From NCBI GenBank assembly GCA_002224055.1, contig AZLU01000149.1:37467-101466 (forward strand): a DNA stretch of 64,000 nucleotides, read 5' to 3'. The stretch's first letter is position 1; every line of letters begins with the position of its first letter. This document shows, piece by piece, positions 1-10,982 of the stretch. The DNA is from Pezizomycotina sp. ARF18 (lineage: Eukaryota; Ascomycota). The notes under the pieces are model-generated. The model had not been told where the DNA came from and did not search any database. It saw only the letters and a program-made list of their open reading frames with translations. A program made the translations under genes and the position numbers.

Positions 1-453
1 ATATTATTTTTAAACTTATATTATAACGTCAATATTTAATAAAAACTTATAAAATTAAAATATATTATAGATTATATATTAATCTAGCACATATTTAAAT
101 TTTAAAAAGATTCGTCATAAATTAAGCTATATATATTATTTTAAATTTTAACTAGTTTAAAAATCGCACGATTTTCGTGTAATTTCGCGTATTTTACATA
201 TAAAAGTGCGTGAAGTACGTGTTTTTAAAAATATATAAAATATTAAATATTATCACGTCATAAACTTTTAACGGATTTTTCTAAAATTTTAATATGTATT
301 AGTTTACGATATATATTATAACATATTTAAGTTTTAGCTAATTTTATCTAGTCGTTGTTGCGTTATTATTGATTGAAAAAGTGTAAAATCATACTTTTGT
401 ATGGGAAAACTGCCGTTTTAGGAAAGTGTCCCAACAATTATGTCAACTGACTG
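1..453. mobile_element. Right end of an AT-rich TA-flanked DNA element, truncated by the window
   Basis: The first 350 bases are very AT-rich and have no coding content. Bases 426-453 read as a terminal repeat ending in ACTGACTG followed by TA at 454-455. This end carries the same core (GTGTCCCAACA...TTATG) as the right end of the complete element at 18248-18803, in the same orientation and also abutting a TA dinucleotide. I therefore read it as the right terminus of a related Tc1/mariner-type MITE whose left part lies outside the window. Homology outside the last ~28 bases is not obvious, so the body may be unrelated or heavily mutated. Confidence 0.4.
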
Positions 454-777
454 TATATACCTAACAGCCCTCAGCCAGTTTTCATGTCACCTATGAAACT
501 GATAAGTCAATATGGTCATCATGATTAACCTCTTTCGAGTTTCGCCTCCCTTTCACCACTCTGTATCGCCTCTGCGCTAGTCGGGTCGACTCCGAGGCCT
601 CCAGCCGGCGCCCCCGGTGAAGGCTCGGAAGCGCCAATTAGGGGGGAATATTTCGCTCTACAAGCTGTAACTTAGGGTAGGTTAAGAGACCATAGCAGAA
701 TGTGAGCAGTTCCCCAAAAAGCCCTCTTTAACCCTCTTTAACTGATACATATTTTCACCGATGAAAAAGAATCGACG
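454..777. other. Gene-free stretch next to the element end
   Basis: Bases 540-640 are more GC-rich than the flanks. I see no open frame, RNA gene or repeat that I can support here. Confidence 0.4.
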
Positions 778-1557
778 GTGCCTACCTTACCGTCCGTCCC
801 GATCCTAACCAATCTAACGTATAATTTCTATGCGTCCGAGATCATCCTCCCGGCCGCCCAAAAGTGCCAGACTACAAGTTCCGCCCACAAACCGGCGAGC
901 TATGGTACGAGCGTACGACGACCTCTGTTACGTCGATCGCCCTCCGCCTCGCGTCCGATATGGAAGACCCCGGGCGGTACGGCAACTCGGTAGCGTATTT
1001 TATCCGCCGGTAGAATTATTCTAGGTGGGACGCCACATACGACACCTACTATGATATTTGGTCGTCCTCCGGGAATCCCTGCAACGGGAAGTCTAGAGTT
1101 TAACAAGAAGCAGTACCTGACTAAAGAGGTATTTGGAATTAGAGTACGAACGGCGGAAAATCTTACCCGTTTGTTTGGTGGGGTAAGAAGGAGGACGTGG
1201 GGCTGCAAGTTCTATTAGGATTCGTCTTAAAAAGATACCACGGGTTGAAAGAGATGAGCATATGGTGAATCGGCTCCTTGATGAAGGGTTTGGGCAATCA
1301 CTCAGTCATGGGTAGGGGTTCTTTCGGTGGATTTTCCTTCCAGGTGCTGTAAACGTCTCTGTATTTAATTATTGGTAGATCATCTCGAACGGGGTTATCA
1401 TCTAGTTTTAGGCATCCGGGATGTCCTGGTGGAGAAAAATACATACCTATATCATTTAATGACCGATGTTGCGAAGCCACTCAAGGTACACGATAGATAC
1501 CCCTCGGGATCTTATTCGGTGATTATGTTAATGGAAGATCGTACGAACAAAAGCTAG
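778..1557 (+). pseudogene. Unrecognised gene relic
   Basis: Several plus-strand segments look coding but lie in different frames: about 830-1000 (contains YKFRPQTGELWYER), about 990-1220 (contains EFNKKQYLTKEVFGIRVR), about 1205-1315 (contains RDEHMVNRLLDEGFGQ) and 1372-1557 (contains YPSGSYSVIMLMEDRTNKS). Together they suggest one plus-strand gene broken by at least three shifts, with a possible short intron near 1316-1344. The longest unbroken piece is about 70 codons. I recognise no domain. Minus-strand ORFs at 900-1208 and 1298-1480 appear to be shadows. Start and end are approximate. Confidence 0.3.
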
Positions 1558-2170
1558 TAGCATAACGAGATCAGGGTACAGACCTGGCCCATATCTAAGC
1601 TGGAATATCGGTAAACCCGCGTTATGTCCGCCCGTTAGAGTACCATGAAGTGAATTGAAACTCTAGAAGGATATATGCTGGCAAAATGCGGATCCAAGAT
1701 CTAGGTTACAGTCAATATCCTCATATCATCCTTGGTCGGTATCGAGGATCCATGGTATAAGAGAGACAAAACTTACACAACGACCCCCACCCCCCTCCCC
1801 TCCCCCTCCCGCTTGATCTTTTTCATAATGTTGGTTGAGCATCGAGAACAGCTAACTTACCGATGTCGTGGTAAGGATACGTACTCGTCGATGTCTAACG
1901 CGGGTAAGCTAAGCTGCGATAATTACAAAATCGACTTTATATCCGGCCAGCGTCGATTGACTCTAATCATAATTATAAGGCGGAAGCTCCGTAATTTCGT
2001 CAAATATTTACCCTCGCTGCCTTCTAGAAGCTCCAGAAGGATATTCCTTGAACTTTTGTGGAACTGTATTAATATATTACAGGCTAATATATTAATATCC
2101 TCCAGCCATAGCGGCGTGACGATGGATATATGATGTTCATTTCGGCGTAAAATAAAATATTCGCCCGAGA

Positions 2171-2202
<32 letters not shown>

Positions 2203-2502
2203 AAAGACGCGGCGTTAGCGATTTAGGCTATTTCTGGCCCCCTTCCCCGCAATTTCCGGGCTTTCCCCACCGATCATCACCGTATCCGGGCAAACCCCCC
2301 GATAAAAAAAAAGTGCGATGGTAATATTACATCATCGCCACCCCCCCGTACACCACCCAAATATCTAACACCTTCCCTTGGTCAAATTACCACTCATCCT
2401 TTTCAATAACCCATTCCATTAACATTCAATCACTCCTAAACGAAAGGATAATCACCGAATCATCCAACCTAAACACACACCCATCAACAATTTCCTCTCA
2501 AG
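1558..2502. other. Gene-free stretch with poly-A tract
   Basis: The open frame at 1732-2133 has low-complexity composition and no recognisable similarity, so I do not call it a gene. A long A tract lies at 2170-2205. Bases 2240-2500 are C- and A-rich and look like the promoter and 5' leader of the gene starting at 2503. Confidence 0.4.
2170..2205. repeat. Poly-A tract (A20-G-A15)
   Basis: Twenty A, one G, then fifteen A. It could be the tail of an old retroposed sequence, but I see no recognisable element body upstream and no target-site duplication. Confidence 0.85.
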
Positions 2503-3795
2503 ATGGTCCTCGGACTATCCCTCTCCTCCAAGCCGGGCGGGAAGTTCGCGGCCCCGCAGTTCCCGCTCAACCTCCTGAAACCGCCCATCACCGGTCTATC
2601 CTCGTCCGTCCATCGGTACCTCCTTCGCTTTCCACGTCGGTGCCGTAACCACCGGATGGGGCCTCGCGTGGGCTACGGACCGTACCGACGTCGCGGACCT
2701 CTGGTTCGCCCTAGCCGTCGCTGAAAACTCCTGGGTTCATGCTGTCGGGTTGAAGATGTACGAGGGCATGGGATTTACGGACGCGATGGGTAGTTTGAGT
2801 TACAGGGAGAAGTTACTTGTGAGTATTTATAGCCTTTGTGTTGAAGTAACGAGGGATGCATCGGGGGATTTCAGTGCTGATGAAGGTTTTATTTGGGGAT
2901 AGTTGATTATGACGACGACCTGGGGCCTCCGCTTGACGGCGAGTATGATCTACCAAGCCGTCAACCGCGGCGAGGATCTGAAGTACAGGCAGCTCCGCAA
3001 GGAAAAGGCCGCTGAGAAGAAGCATGGTGGTAGGGCATTCCCTTCTCCATATCTGCCCCTCCCGAAACATGTTCTCGACTTTTTCAGGTGCGTTACATAC
3101 TAAATCCTTCCTTCCACCTCATAGGTTATGGACGTACCCCAACATCTTCCTCCAATACGCCGTCCAGCAAACCCTCGTCAGCCTCCCCATAACGCTCGCC
3201 TTCTACACCACAGCCTCGCACGTAATCCGCACAGACTCCTTCCCGCAATCCGAACGCGACATCCCCGCCTCCATCGCCGTATTCCTCTTCACCGCCGGCT
3301 TCCTCCTCGAAATGCTCGCGGACGTCCAGCGTACCTCTAAGACTACGGGCGTATACTCCCTCGTCCGCCTCCCCGGATCACTCGGCGACACGCTCTGCCA
3401 CATGGCGTTCTATATCCTCGGCGTGCAACAACCCGTCTTCTATACCCTGACTCCCCCGACCAGCGAGCACGCGCAAGCTGGATACCACTGGAGCAGGATG
3501 CTCTGGTGTATTGTTGGCCCGCTTAGTAACTATTTGTACTTGAGGGGCGTGGAGAGGAATGAGTACAGGGAGAAAGCGAGGGCTGACAGGGCGGGCAAAT
3601 CGGCCGCGAGGGGTGTGGAGGATACGGTCGATGTGAGCTTTGCGGACGAGGAGAGGGTTAGGGGAGCTGGAGAGGCTTACGGGGAAGAATGCGGTTTGGC
3701 CGCAGGTTAAGGAGATTACGGGGAATAAGTGGTTCGCGATTATCGCGGGGGCGGGAGTCGCGGGGGCTGGGTTGGAGTGGTGGTTCAGGCCGTGA
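2503..3795 (+). CDS. DUF1295 / steroid-reductase-like membrane protein, frameshifted
   Basis: A multi-pass membrane protein, probably in the endoplasmic reticulum and related to the DUF1295 / isoprenylcysteine-methyltransferase-like fold. Proposed exons are 2503-2818, 2903-3029 and 3088-3795, with GT-AG introns of 84 and 58 bp. The family signature lies in exon 3: hydrophobic helices, then EMLADVQR, then GVYSLVRLPGSLGD, which matches the family's acidic-Q-R segment followed by the R-P...G-E/D cofactor loop. The last helices end in WCIVGPLSNYLYLRG. Two frameshifts are needed: one near 2605-2620 (from the starting frame into FAFHVGAVTTGWGLAW) and one near 3660-3668. The second restores a basic linker and a final helix ending GLEWWFRP. 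The ATG at 2503 is the only plausible start. Substrate is unknown. Confidence 0.55.
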
Positions 3796-4335
3796 AACGA
3801 ATCAGAGGAAAAAGTGCTCCGCATTGGTTTTTGATCGTATTATATCATTCGATATTGTTTTCTTTTTCACTTTCATCATCTACTGGTTCACGAGATGGCA
3901 ATTGCACCAGAAAGGGGCTCAAAACTGCAATAAAATAAGTTAAAATTGAAGCATTACAGTGAGGTCTAGGAATTCCCATTAAATAAATTTTTTCCCCAAT
4001 ATATCATACGATATCCAATCTTGCATCTGCATGCTACCATTAAGCCTCAGATGGGGATATCTTTGGTGGAGTTTCTCTTATTTTTCTTTTTTGTATGCGT
4101 GAAGCTATATCCGGCAACAAGATCCAGCCTGCCCTGAAAAAAAATCCGGCGTGCCGGATAAAATTGACGTCACGATTAACACCACCAAAAAAGAGAAGCC
4201 TTTAAAAACTTGAATCGCTCCTCCAGAAAATACAACAACCAACCTTCACCCACGCATCCTTTAATCACCAACAGCTCTTCCATTTACAGCAATCCCAATT
4301 GCCCTCAATCGTTTATAACCTCTCAAGTAGCAATC
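3796..4335. other. Intergenic stretch
   Basis: AT-rich 3' flank, followed from about 4190 by a C/A-rich leader with pyrimidine runs, typical of a fungal promoter. No supported gene or repeat. Confidence 0.5.
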
Positions 4336-5167
4336 ATGACGGACGCTATGTACGGTATGTATCTCTCTCTCTACTGTCCTCTCTTGGTTCTGGGGAAAAG
4401 CTAACGCGAAGTGTTCTGTTCGCAGCTTACAGCTTCGGTACGTGAAAAACACGGGCCCGCTTTTTCTACCATAACTCTCCTCATTGAGGCACTACTAACG
4501 ATGGATCGACGTCTCGACACAGGAACGGGAGGATGGCTTGTCCTGCACTCCATCCCCTCATCCTCTCGCCGGAGACCTACCTCTCCGTCGCCCGCGGTGA
4601 TCCCGCCGCCGAATCTTCGCGTTCGTTACCCCTCTCCTTAACCTCCCTTCTCCTCCCTCCCCCCCCCCCCCCCCATTCTACCTTCATCACTCCACTAAAA
4701 AATTCTCAAGTCTAAATCCACCCTTCTAACATCTCTCGTAGTCGTCGAACAATACCTCGCCCGATCCCTCGCTTCACCCTAATCCCTATCGGCCTCCTCA
4801 CGATCCTCCTAACGGGATCCATGTCGCTAACCTCCTCCTTCGCCGACGCCCACCGCTCCCGGCACGCGCGTAATTGGAAGATCCAGTCGCGCCGTACGCC
4901 ATACCGACATGTTCTTCACCACAGTTTTCCACGCTGCTGCTGCGGTGTTTTGTTACGTGCTGTGGGTGCGGTAGAGGGGAACGGGGCGTTTTTGGGGTTT
5001 AATTGTATGGTTGCGAGCGTGCTGGCGGGGACGGGGTTGCTTAGTTGGCTTATGGCGATTACGGGGGCGAACAGGGATGTTGCGGAGAAGGTTGGGTTGA
5101 GCCGCTTGTGGGGGATGGGAGCGGGGAGGGGAAGAAGGAGGCGTAGGTGGGGGATGTGGATGTAATA
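4336..5167 (+). CDS. Small fungal multi-pass membrane protein, frameshifted
   Basis: Exon 1 is 4336-4354 and exon 2 is a 12-base micro-exon at 4426-4437. Exon 3 is 4523-4620 and exon 4 starts at 4742. The start reads MTDAMYAYSFGTGGWLVLHS with correct intron phases. The frame then shifts to ILSPETYLSVARGDPAAES, crosses intron 3 to VEQYLARSL, shifts to FTLIPIGLLTILLTGS, and later to FFTTVFHAAAAVFCYVLWV and a final helix LASVLAGTGLL-like at about 5005-5060. Four hydrophobic helices and a serine/threonine-rich loop (MSLTSS) match a small fungal membrane protein family I know only as uncharacterised. At least four single-base breaks are needed. The 3' end is approximate. Intron 3 contains a C16 run. 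Confidence 0.5.
4659..4674. repeat. Poly-C run (C16) inside an intron
   Basis: Sixteen consecutive C in the third intron of the membrane protein gene at 4336-5167. Similar runs occur at 10544-10557, 35103-35116 and 40989-41005. Confidence 0.9.
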
Positions 5168-5793
5168 AGGAAATGCTTTGGGGAGGTGGGGAAAGGAATA
5201 AAAGAAGGGTTGCTTTGGGTGGGAAGGGGGGAACAAAATATCATTGAAAAATAATTATACGAACGATGACAGGAGGAAGCTCTTATATAGTGGTTTTCTG
5301 CCTTTCGATTAAATAAAGCAATTCAAGTTTAGTTTTTTCAAACAGGTCGAAGCCAGGAAATAATATCAGATAAATGGGGGAAATTGGTCCCCTTGATATA
5401 GGACTATGTTTTCCGTTTTATCAGTTGAGCCGGAGAGATAATGCCACGCATGATGCCGCCGCTGGATATATATTATGCAGCTTCGAAAACTCCTCTCTCG
5501 ACAAGAAATCGATTCTTTAGTGGAAGCCATAGCTCTAGACTCGAAAGATGTCGGATATCCGTATCAAAATTTCGTTTTTATTGCATGTTAACCAAATTCT
5601 CGATTACCTCAATCCAAGCTCCTCAGCGTCCATTTTTAATTCTTACAAACATTCGCAAAACTGCACAACACACCCTTCACTCCTCCCACAGTTCCCTTCA
5701 AGTTTCCCTTCCCCTTCTTCTTTCTCCCACCCCCCTCGTCCTCGTCATCAGAATCATCGTCCGACATACCGCTCTCCGAAGTCGAATCAAGGT
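5168..5793. other. Convergent intergenic stretch
   Basis: Lies between the convergent genes at 4336-5167 (plus) and 5794-6357 (minus). The open frame continuing from the minus gene (a D/E-rich then K-rich stretch at 5640-5780) is probably 3' untranslated sequence, because the cysteine-containing frame stops at 5794. No other feature seen. Confidence 0.4.
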
Positions 5794-6357
5794 TCAATAT
5801 TCCGTCGGGCAAATACCCTGCGCAATTCCCGCGCGCCCGCCGAGGTGCACGAGGCAGCGGTAGAACATGTCCGGGTTTTCGTGGGGAGTCTGTGCTTCGC
5901 AGTGCCGGACCCATTCGATGGTGTAGTTTCCGGGGAGGGGGGATTCGTGACATTGGTAGCTGGGGTGGGGGAGGTTTGTTAGTTTGGGTGGGGTTGGGGA
6001 GAACGATAATGGGGGAGATGAGATACAGAAGGCTTTGGGGAAGACGAGATCAAGGGGTTGAGGAAAGAGGAGGGCGGAGAGTAGAGGGTTTCTCCTACAC
6101 GTTCGCGGGATCCCGGCGGTCGTATTTGCGCATCCACCTGGGGAAGTCTTCGGGTTTTAGGTGGTGGTTGCAGTAGAATTTACCTGCAGCCGTTGTTGTG
6201 GTATGAGTTAACAAAAAAAAAAATTTGTTATTCGTTTTTTTTTTAGCGGTTACATACCTAGTTCACAATGTCCATCGACGAATTGCGGCCATCTCGCTGC
6301 TGAGTAGTCGACGAGTGGAGTAGTAGTAAGAGGGATGATGACAGCGGCATGAACATG
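5794..6357 (-). CDS. Small secreted six-cysteine protein (candidate effector)
   Basis: Minus-strand gene with three exons: 6357(?)-6258, 6183-6099 and 5959-5794. The splice phases join cleanly (WPQFVDGHCEL | GKFYCNHHLKPEDFPRWM | YQCHESPLPGNYTIEW) and the frame ends at a TGA after CPTEY. The mature part is about 95 residues with six cysteines, in the contexts HCEL, FYCN, YQCH, RHCE, YRCL and GICP. Upstream, the ATG at about 6357 opens MFMPLSSSLLLLLHSS, a convincing signal peptide. It is one frame away from the mature part, so one indel around 6285-6300 is inferred. In-frame alternatives starting further upstream run through a poly-T tract and look worse. Small size, secretion and even cysteine number fit a fungal effector or defence-type peptide. 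I recognise no family. Confidence 0.5.
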
Positions 6358-7980
6358 GTTCAGATGATATATCTTAGGGAACGGAAGGATGAAGGATTTG
6401 CAAAAAAAAAAAAACTTGTTCCTGGTTATATAAGACAAAACAACGATCCCGAGCCAGTGTCTTTATACCTCGAAGAGACACATTATTATCACTGGGATTT
6501 GTTTAGCTTTTCGCATTTTTAATAGGATTGATTAATCGTCATTATTATTTGCAATATTATTTTTTAGATAGAGCATATTTGAGCCGTTTGGTTTATATAT
6601 AACGCGCATATAATCGCTTGGATATATCTTGGAAGAACCTTCCTCCGTAAACTAGCTTCCGTTTTTCTTCATAAAGCTATCGTATCGTGCACGATAAGAA
6701 AAAGTGATAATTTAGCAGGATAAACCTCGTTTATAGGTTCCACAAAAAGCTTAGTCCTACTTGCCGAGTGCTTTGGACAGTCATGCAATGCAGGACGCAT
6801 TGTTCGAGGAAAAAGAATAAATTTCCTTCTACCCTCAGCGAAAATATTGATACCCAGCTGGGAAGGGTTTCAGCTATGCTTTGAGATGGGTAGATATAGG
6901 CCATTGTCGTATAAATGAAACATGCCATCCTGGGTATAACATGTAGGCTCAGTATGTTTAACCCCGACCGAAGTTAGACCCTTATCCTACTTATGACAAT
7001 CCGCATGACGTTCATGCTCCATATCCAGTCGTTTTTTGCTCGCAGGTTTTTAAGTTGTATGCCTTCCGGGAATCTGCCGTAGATTTACAAGATGTGATCC
7101 AGAAGAAGGTTTGTCATACGCGTATAAACCGATAGCCAGTCTAACGCACTTTGAAGACCTATCTCAACTTTACGGAACCGATACTTCTTTTTAATCGCGA
7201 TATCACGGTGCTGTAATCCCTTAGTAAAAGGGCGGTATCGCCTCTGGTACGCCCGACGAAAAAGTAACAGTCGCTGACTTAAGGCTATTTTTTTTAAAGA
7301 CTTTCTAGCTCTATCTATAGCAAGTCCAACTACATATGGTGCTACTTGAAAACGGATCAAGGAGCGTGGAGGAGCAGAAAACTATGACACAGAAGAACGG
7401 AGACCGGTTCGCGCTATACCTATCCTATTAAAGACCAGATTAAAGGAAACTAGACAGGAAAGCCACAATAGGGGGTGGGGGTACAGAAGCCTCTTCCAAG
7501 GTCGTATAGATGCTCTCGTTTAGATGGAGGGGTCGACGCCGCAAAAAAGGTAGCAGATTCATCCAAGACAGCCCACTGCCCCCGCCATGAGAACACTTTG
7601 TTCTCTTATCCGACAGAGCCCCGGAAGAAGCGATCTTCACGCAACATCAAAATATAACCGTATCCATGGATAACGTTCTCGAGGAGTCATAATCACGAAA
7701 ATCCCAAATCCCTGTGCCTGCGCTCCGAGTGTGGCAGAATAGCCTTGACAGATTATCGTTGCGATATTCGATCATGAGGACACGGTCGCAACACGAGAAA
7801 ATTAACAATGCGGGGAAACAGTGCCCGCCGACAGAACAGCCTCGCAAAAAAAGCGAACCGCAGCCGGGAGCCGCGTAAGTCAGCCGAATTAACAATCCTC
7901 CGTCACGGAAAAATAGGCTGGCTCGTCAGGCCATTTGAATGTCAAGCAGGGACAATGTGAAGTAAATGTTCAATCTATAT

Positions 7981-8011
<31 letters not shown>

Positions 8012-8067
8012 GGAAAATTAGTACATAGACAAAAAGGCCAGTTCACCAGGCTCTTCCCGCTTTCTCC
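6358..8067. other. Gene-poor stretch with uncertain ORF fragments
   Basis: Mostly AT-rich. Short plus-strand fragments around 7090-7190 (contains YKPIASLTHFEDLSQLYG) and 7340-7430 (contains LLENGSRSVEEQKTMTQKN) look weakly coding, and a basic minus-strand ORF occupies 7085-7360. The strands conflict and no product is recognisable. An A26 run ends the stretch at 7981-8006. Confidence 0.35.
7981..8006. repeat. Poly-A tract (A26)
   Basis: Twenty-six consecutive A immediately upstream of the gene starting at 8068. No element boundary or target duplication recognised. Confidence 0.9.
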
Positions 8068-9440
8068 ATGAAAGACGTGAATAAAAGCGTGGAGGATTCT
8101 TCTTCTCATCTCGTTCTGCATCTGATTATACTTCTCTGCTCTTTGGGTTCTTTTATCTTGATTTTTCTTTCCTTTAACGTTCGAGGTACGAACGCAAATA
8201 CTAGAAGTTGGAGAAAAATGGATATGAACAGTAAAGAAACGGGCTTACCTTCATCGATACACACGTATTCCGGAGTAGAAGATGAAGGAGACGATAACGT
8301 ATGGGAAGTATCTTCGAGTGCTTCTAGTTTCAAAATAATATACACGCCGCAGGCCAGCGACGTCGAAGACGGGGAAGGGTGGGAAGATGCGGGTCCCGAT
8401 CTAGTTATTACACAGGAAGATCTACACAGTCTCGATGATGTTCCGGGTACATCTGCACCTTCACCAGGCCAGATAAAACGTACATCTTCCTCATCCGAAA
8501 AAAACCCGATCATAACGACCCCACCGCCAGACGTATCCTCCTTCCTCAACGAAAAAAGTCACAGCAGCCTTCAACTCCGGCCGGCTTTCAGAGGCTGTAA
8601 CGTTGCTACAAGTCCTCATCCGCGAGAACGATAGCAAAGGCGTCGAAGCGCCGGCAGATATACGTATCATGCTCGCTGACGCATACGCCGTCATGAGCCG
8701 GACGCCGGAGTTATATCCTAGTAGCCTCGGTGCCGAAGTATCACGCAAAAGCTATTCTCCGACGCGAAGGCGCAGCTGGAGAAAGCAGAGGAACACAGTG
8801 AGCTTAGGAGACTACAGAAGGTTAAGATTAACGTAAAGCTGTGTACGCTCGCGATAGCGGGGGGAGACTACGAGCACGCGGAGCAGCTGATTAATATAGC
8901 GGAATGTTCATGGATAAGCACCAGAGTATCATGAAGAAAGAGGAGAATCCGGAGGGTACTATTAGAAAACGGAAAGGAAAGGTTACAAAGGAGGAAGAAC
9001 AGGAGGAAGAACTGCAAGACGAAGATACACAGCACCTTAGAACGGAAATCCGAACAATCCGCGCCATGCTTCTGTCCCACGAAGACGACGGCTACGGTTT
9101 CAGGACGCAGAACATCCTCGGTCCACTCCTCAGCGATCCCGTTAACGTCGTACTTGTGTCTGAAATACTAGAAGGCTTCGGCTACGAGCTTGTCGCCGAC
9201 CGCCACATGCCGGCGAAGTACATCATCTGTCCGAAAGACGAAGACGCGGCGCGGAAGCTACGGCGGCGGAGGATATTCGGGGAAAACTACCAAGAAGAAG
9301 CGCAGGAGATGGCTAATACGATCGTAATGCTAGTAGCCGTAGTGATATTCGGCATATCTCTGTTCCCTCTAGGGTTTAACATGTTTTACCACGTTATGCA
9401 GGATCCAGGTGTGGTAGCTGCGAAGGCGGCGGCCGGGTGA
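8068..9440 (+). CDS. Membrane protein with acidic linker and helical middle, frameshifted
   Basis: The ATG at 8068 opens a protein with an early hydrophobic helix (HLIILLCSLGSFILIFLSF), then an acidic serine-rich linker to about residue 165. A shift in the A6 run near 8553 leads to VTAAFNSGRLSEAVTLLQVL and then IRIMLADAYAVMSR, which has TPR-like helical periodicity. A shift near 8740 continues into the coiled segment AQLEKAEEHSELRRLQKVK and then GGDYEHAEQLINIAE. A shift near 8903 enters the last frame: charged K/E-rich linker, a conserved-looking block with GPLLSDPVNVVLVSEILEGF, and a C-terminal helix MANTIVMLVAVVIFGISLF. Stop at 9440. No introns are needed, only three one-base shifts. The TPR-like assignment is tentative and the family is unknown. 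Confidence 0.45.
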
Positions 9441-9605
9441 TGGTGGTCGGTGCTTTCGTTTTTATTCAACTTTGATTTAGGGAAAATCGCTTATTAAATT
9501 TTCCTCTTTCGCTTTTGCATATAACCCTCTGCAACACTGGAGAAAGGTGAACGTGAAGATCGAAAGATTGCCCAGTGAGGTATCTGCCAAACCGAGTGAA
9601 CCAAT

Positions 9606-9890
9606 ATGAACAACGTGATCTTTCTTTTAATACTAACAGCCGTGGGTATCTCTCATATTGCTACTATGCTATCGGAGCCCGTAGAATATTCCGCTATCCC
9701 GTACCTCGCCAATTACGCGGGTCTAACTCCAAGAACTCTTAAGCTTATGAGCTCTTTCGAGAAGGTCGCACTATGCTATCGAGAGTATGCATTGGATGTT
9801 TTTAGACGATTATCGTATCCTCCAGGCTTAGTGGTCGGTTGGTATAGGTATCTTCTCTGCTCTAATCATCTTGTACACAAGGTATGCTAA
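9606..9890 (+). CDS. Small protein with N-terminal signal-like helix
   Basis: The ATG at 9606 gives 94 codons starting MNNVIFLLILTAVGIS, a plausible signal peptide or anchor, followed by a mostly neutral region with tyrosines and two cysteines. A GTATGC donor sits at the end of the ORF (about 9880), so a further exon downstream is possible; I cannot identify it. It lies in the same orientation 165 bp after the membrane protein gene. Product unknown. It could also be a chance ORF. Confidence 0.3.
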   Translation: MNNVIFLLILTAVGISHIATMLSEPVEYSAIPYLANYAGLTPRTLKLMSSFEKVALCYREYALDVFRRLSYPPGLVVGWYRYLLCSNHLVHKVC

Positions 9891-10397
9891 CGATTATGCT
9901 TGCAATTATTGTTGTGTATTTCGACGCTAAACGTCGCCGCACTATTGGTAATAGTAAGCTTGTCATGGTCTGTATCCAAAGAATCCCTCTCAAACATTCG
10001 TCTTGGAGGTGGAGGAAGGGATAGAAATATGTAGAAACTACTTAAGAAGATATAAATTATCTCGGGATATTAGTGCTACTACCTCCAGATAGCATTATTT
10101 AGGTATCCTATGAAATCTTTGCCTGCGTGCGAAAAAAAAAACATCACCCTTAAGCCTGCGAATGAGCGAAAATAAATAAAATAAAATTTTCAGAATTCAA
10201 AAAAGAAAGAAGAAGAAAATTAAGAGAAGAAAAAAAGATAGATGCAATTTAAAAATATCTAGCAACATTGGCATCCTTTAACCAATGCTAGAATATTCAA
10301 AGAGCCATAATCAATTTCACCAGAACTCTACTTTCAATAGGTTTCGTTCAGTACAAAACAATCAAAATCTTTCTACACAAATCCCGAAATCCGAACG
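9891..10397. other. Intergenic stretch
   Basis: AT-rich, with A-rich purine runs around 10130-10245, then a promoter-like C/A-rich leader for the gene at 10398. Nothing else supported. Confidence 0.45.
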
Positions 10398-10982
10398 ATG
10401 AAGTTCACCGCCATCCTCTCCCTCGTCGCCGTCCTCGCCACGGCCACCTCGACTACTCCAGTCGCCGATCCGGAACCCAAGAAGCCCACGCCATCCTTAG
10501 TCGTAACCTCGAGGTAGTTCCCGAAGCCACCCGCCATGTACTGCCCCCCCCCCCCCCGGCTTCAACTTCTACTGCTGCCATTCTAGCAAGACCAACTTCA
10601 ATGCCGGAGGCAGCCCGGAGCTCTACGGCGTTGGGTGTAAGATCTACTCAATTCATTTTGCAAAATCTCCTCCGCTATTGAATCAGACAAGTGCAGCCTA
10701 TTCAGAGCTAGGGTTACCAGCTGGCAACTCTTCTCTATGTTCTACTCAGGCAAAGAAATCAGCAAATTCGCGACTAGGAAGCCTAAATGCTGTACTTCCA
10801 AGTTTTGCTGCAATGGTCCGAAGGTCTTCGTCCGCCGTCTCGATCAGCTTGGAGGATTGACTGCAAGTCATTTTCTTTTTGGTCAAACCACCGCTACACA
10901 TCCTTGTACTACACTTGGAAATGAGCATAATATATCGGGAGATCTAATAGCGTGTGGGCTAACATTTATCTCTGATATATAG
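10398..10982 (+). CDS. Cysteine-rich small secreted protein, frameshifted
   Basis: The ATG at 10398 opens MKFTAILSLVAVLATATS, a textbook signal peptide, followed by a proline-rich pro-segment. The first frame stops near 10518. Shortly after comes a C14 run that still codes proline, then FNFYCCHSSKTNFNAGG and LYGVG. A GTAAGA donor at 10637 and a CAG acceptor at 10686 define a 50 bp intron. Exon 2 continues with YKCSLFRARVTSW and the dense cysteine block KPKCCTSKFCCNGP. The cysteine order is C, CC, C, CC, CC, with one more if the intron boundary is placed differently. The pattern is reminiscent of, but not the same as, hydrophobins, and I assign no family. The premature stop and the C run indicate at least one indel. 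The 3' end at 10982 follows the longest frame; the cysteine core ends by about 10830. Confidence 0.45.
10544..10557. repeat. Poly-C run (C14) within coding sequence
   Basis: Fourteen C lie inside exon 1 of the cysteine-rich secreted protein gene and would encode a proline run just before the cysteine domain. Length change here would shift the frame. Confidence 0.85.

Noticed and set aside
900-1208. Minus-strand 102-codon ORF
   Set aside because: The plus strand carries better coding segments in order across the same bases. The minus frame shows no motif.
2170-8006. Poly-A tracts at 2170 and 7981 as LINE or SINE tails
   Set aside because: No reverse transcriptase, tRNA head or target-site duplication could be found next to them.
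10398-10982. Assignment of the cysteine-rich protein as a hydrophobin
   Set aside because: Although CC doublets are present, the spacing and order do not match the eight-cysteine hydrophobin pattern.
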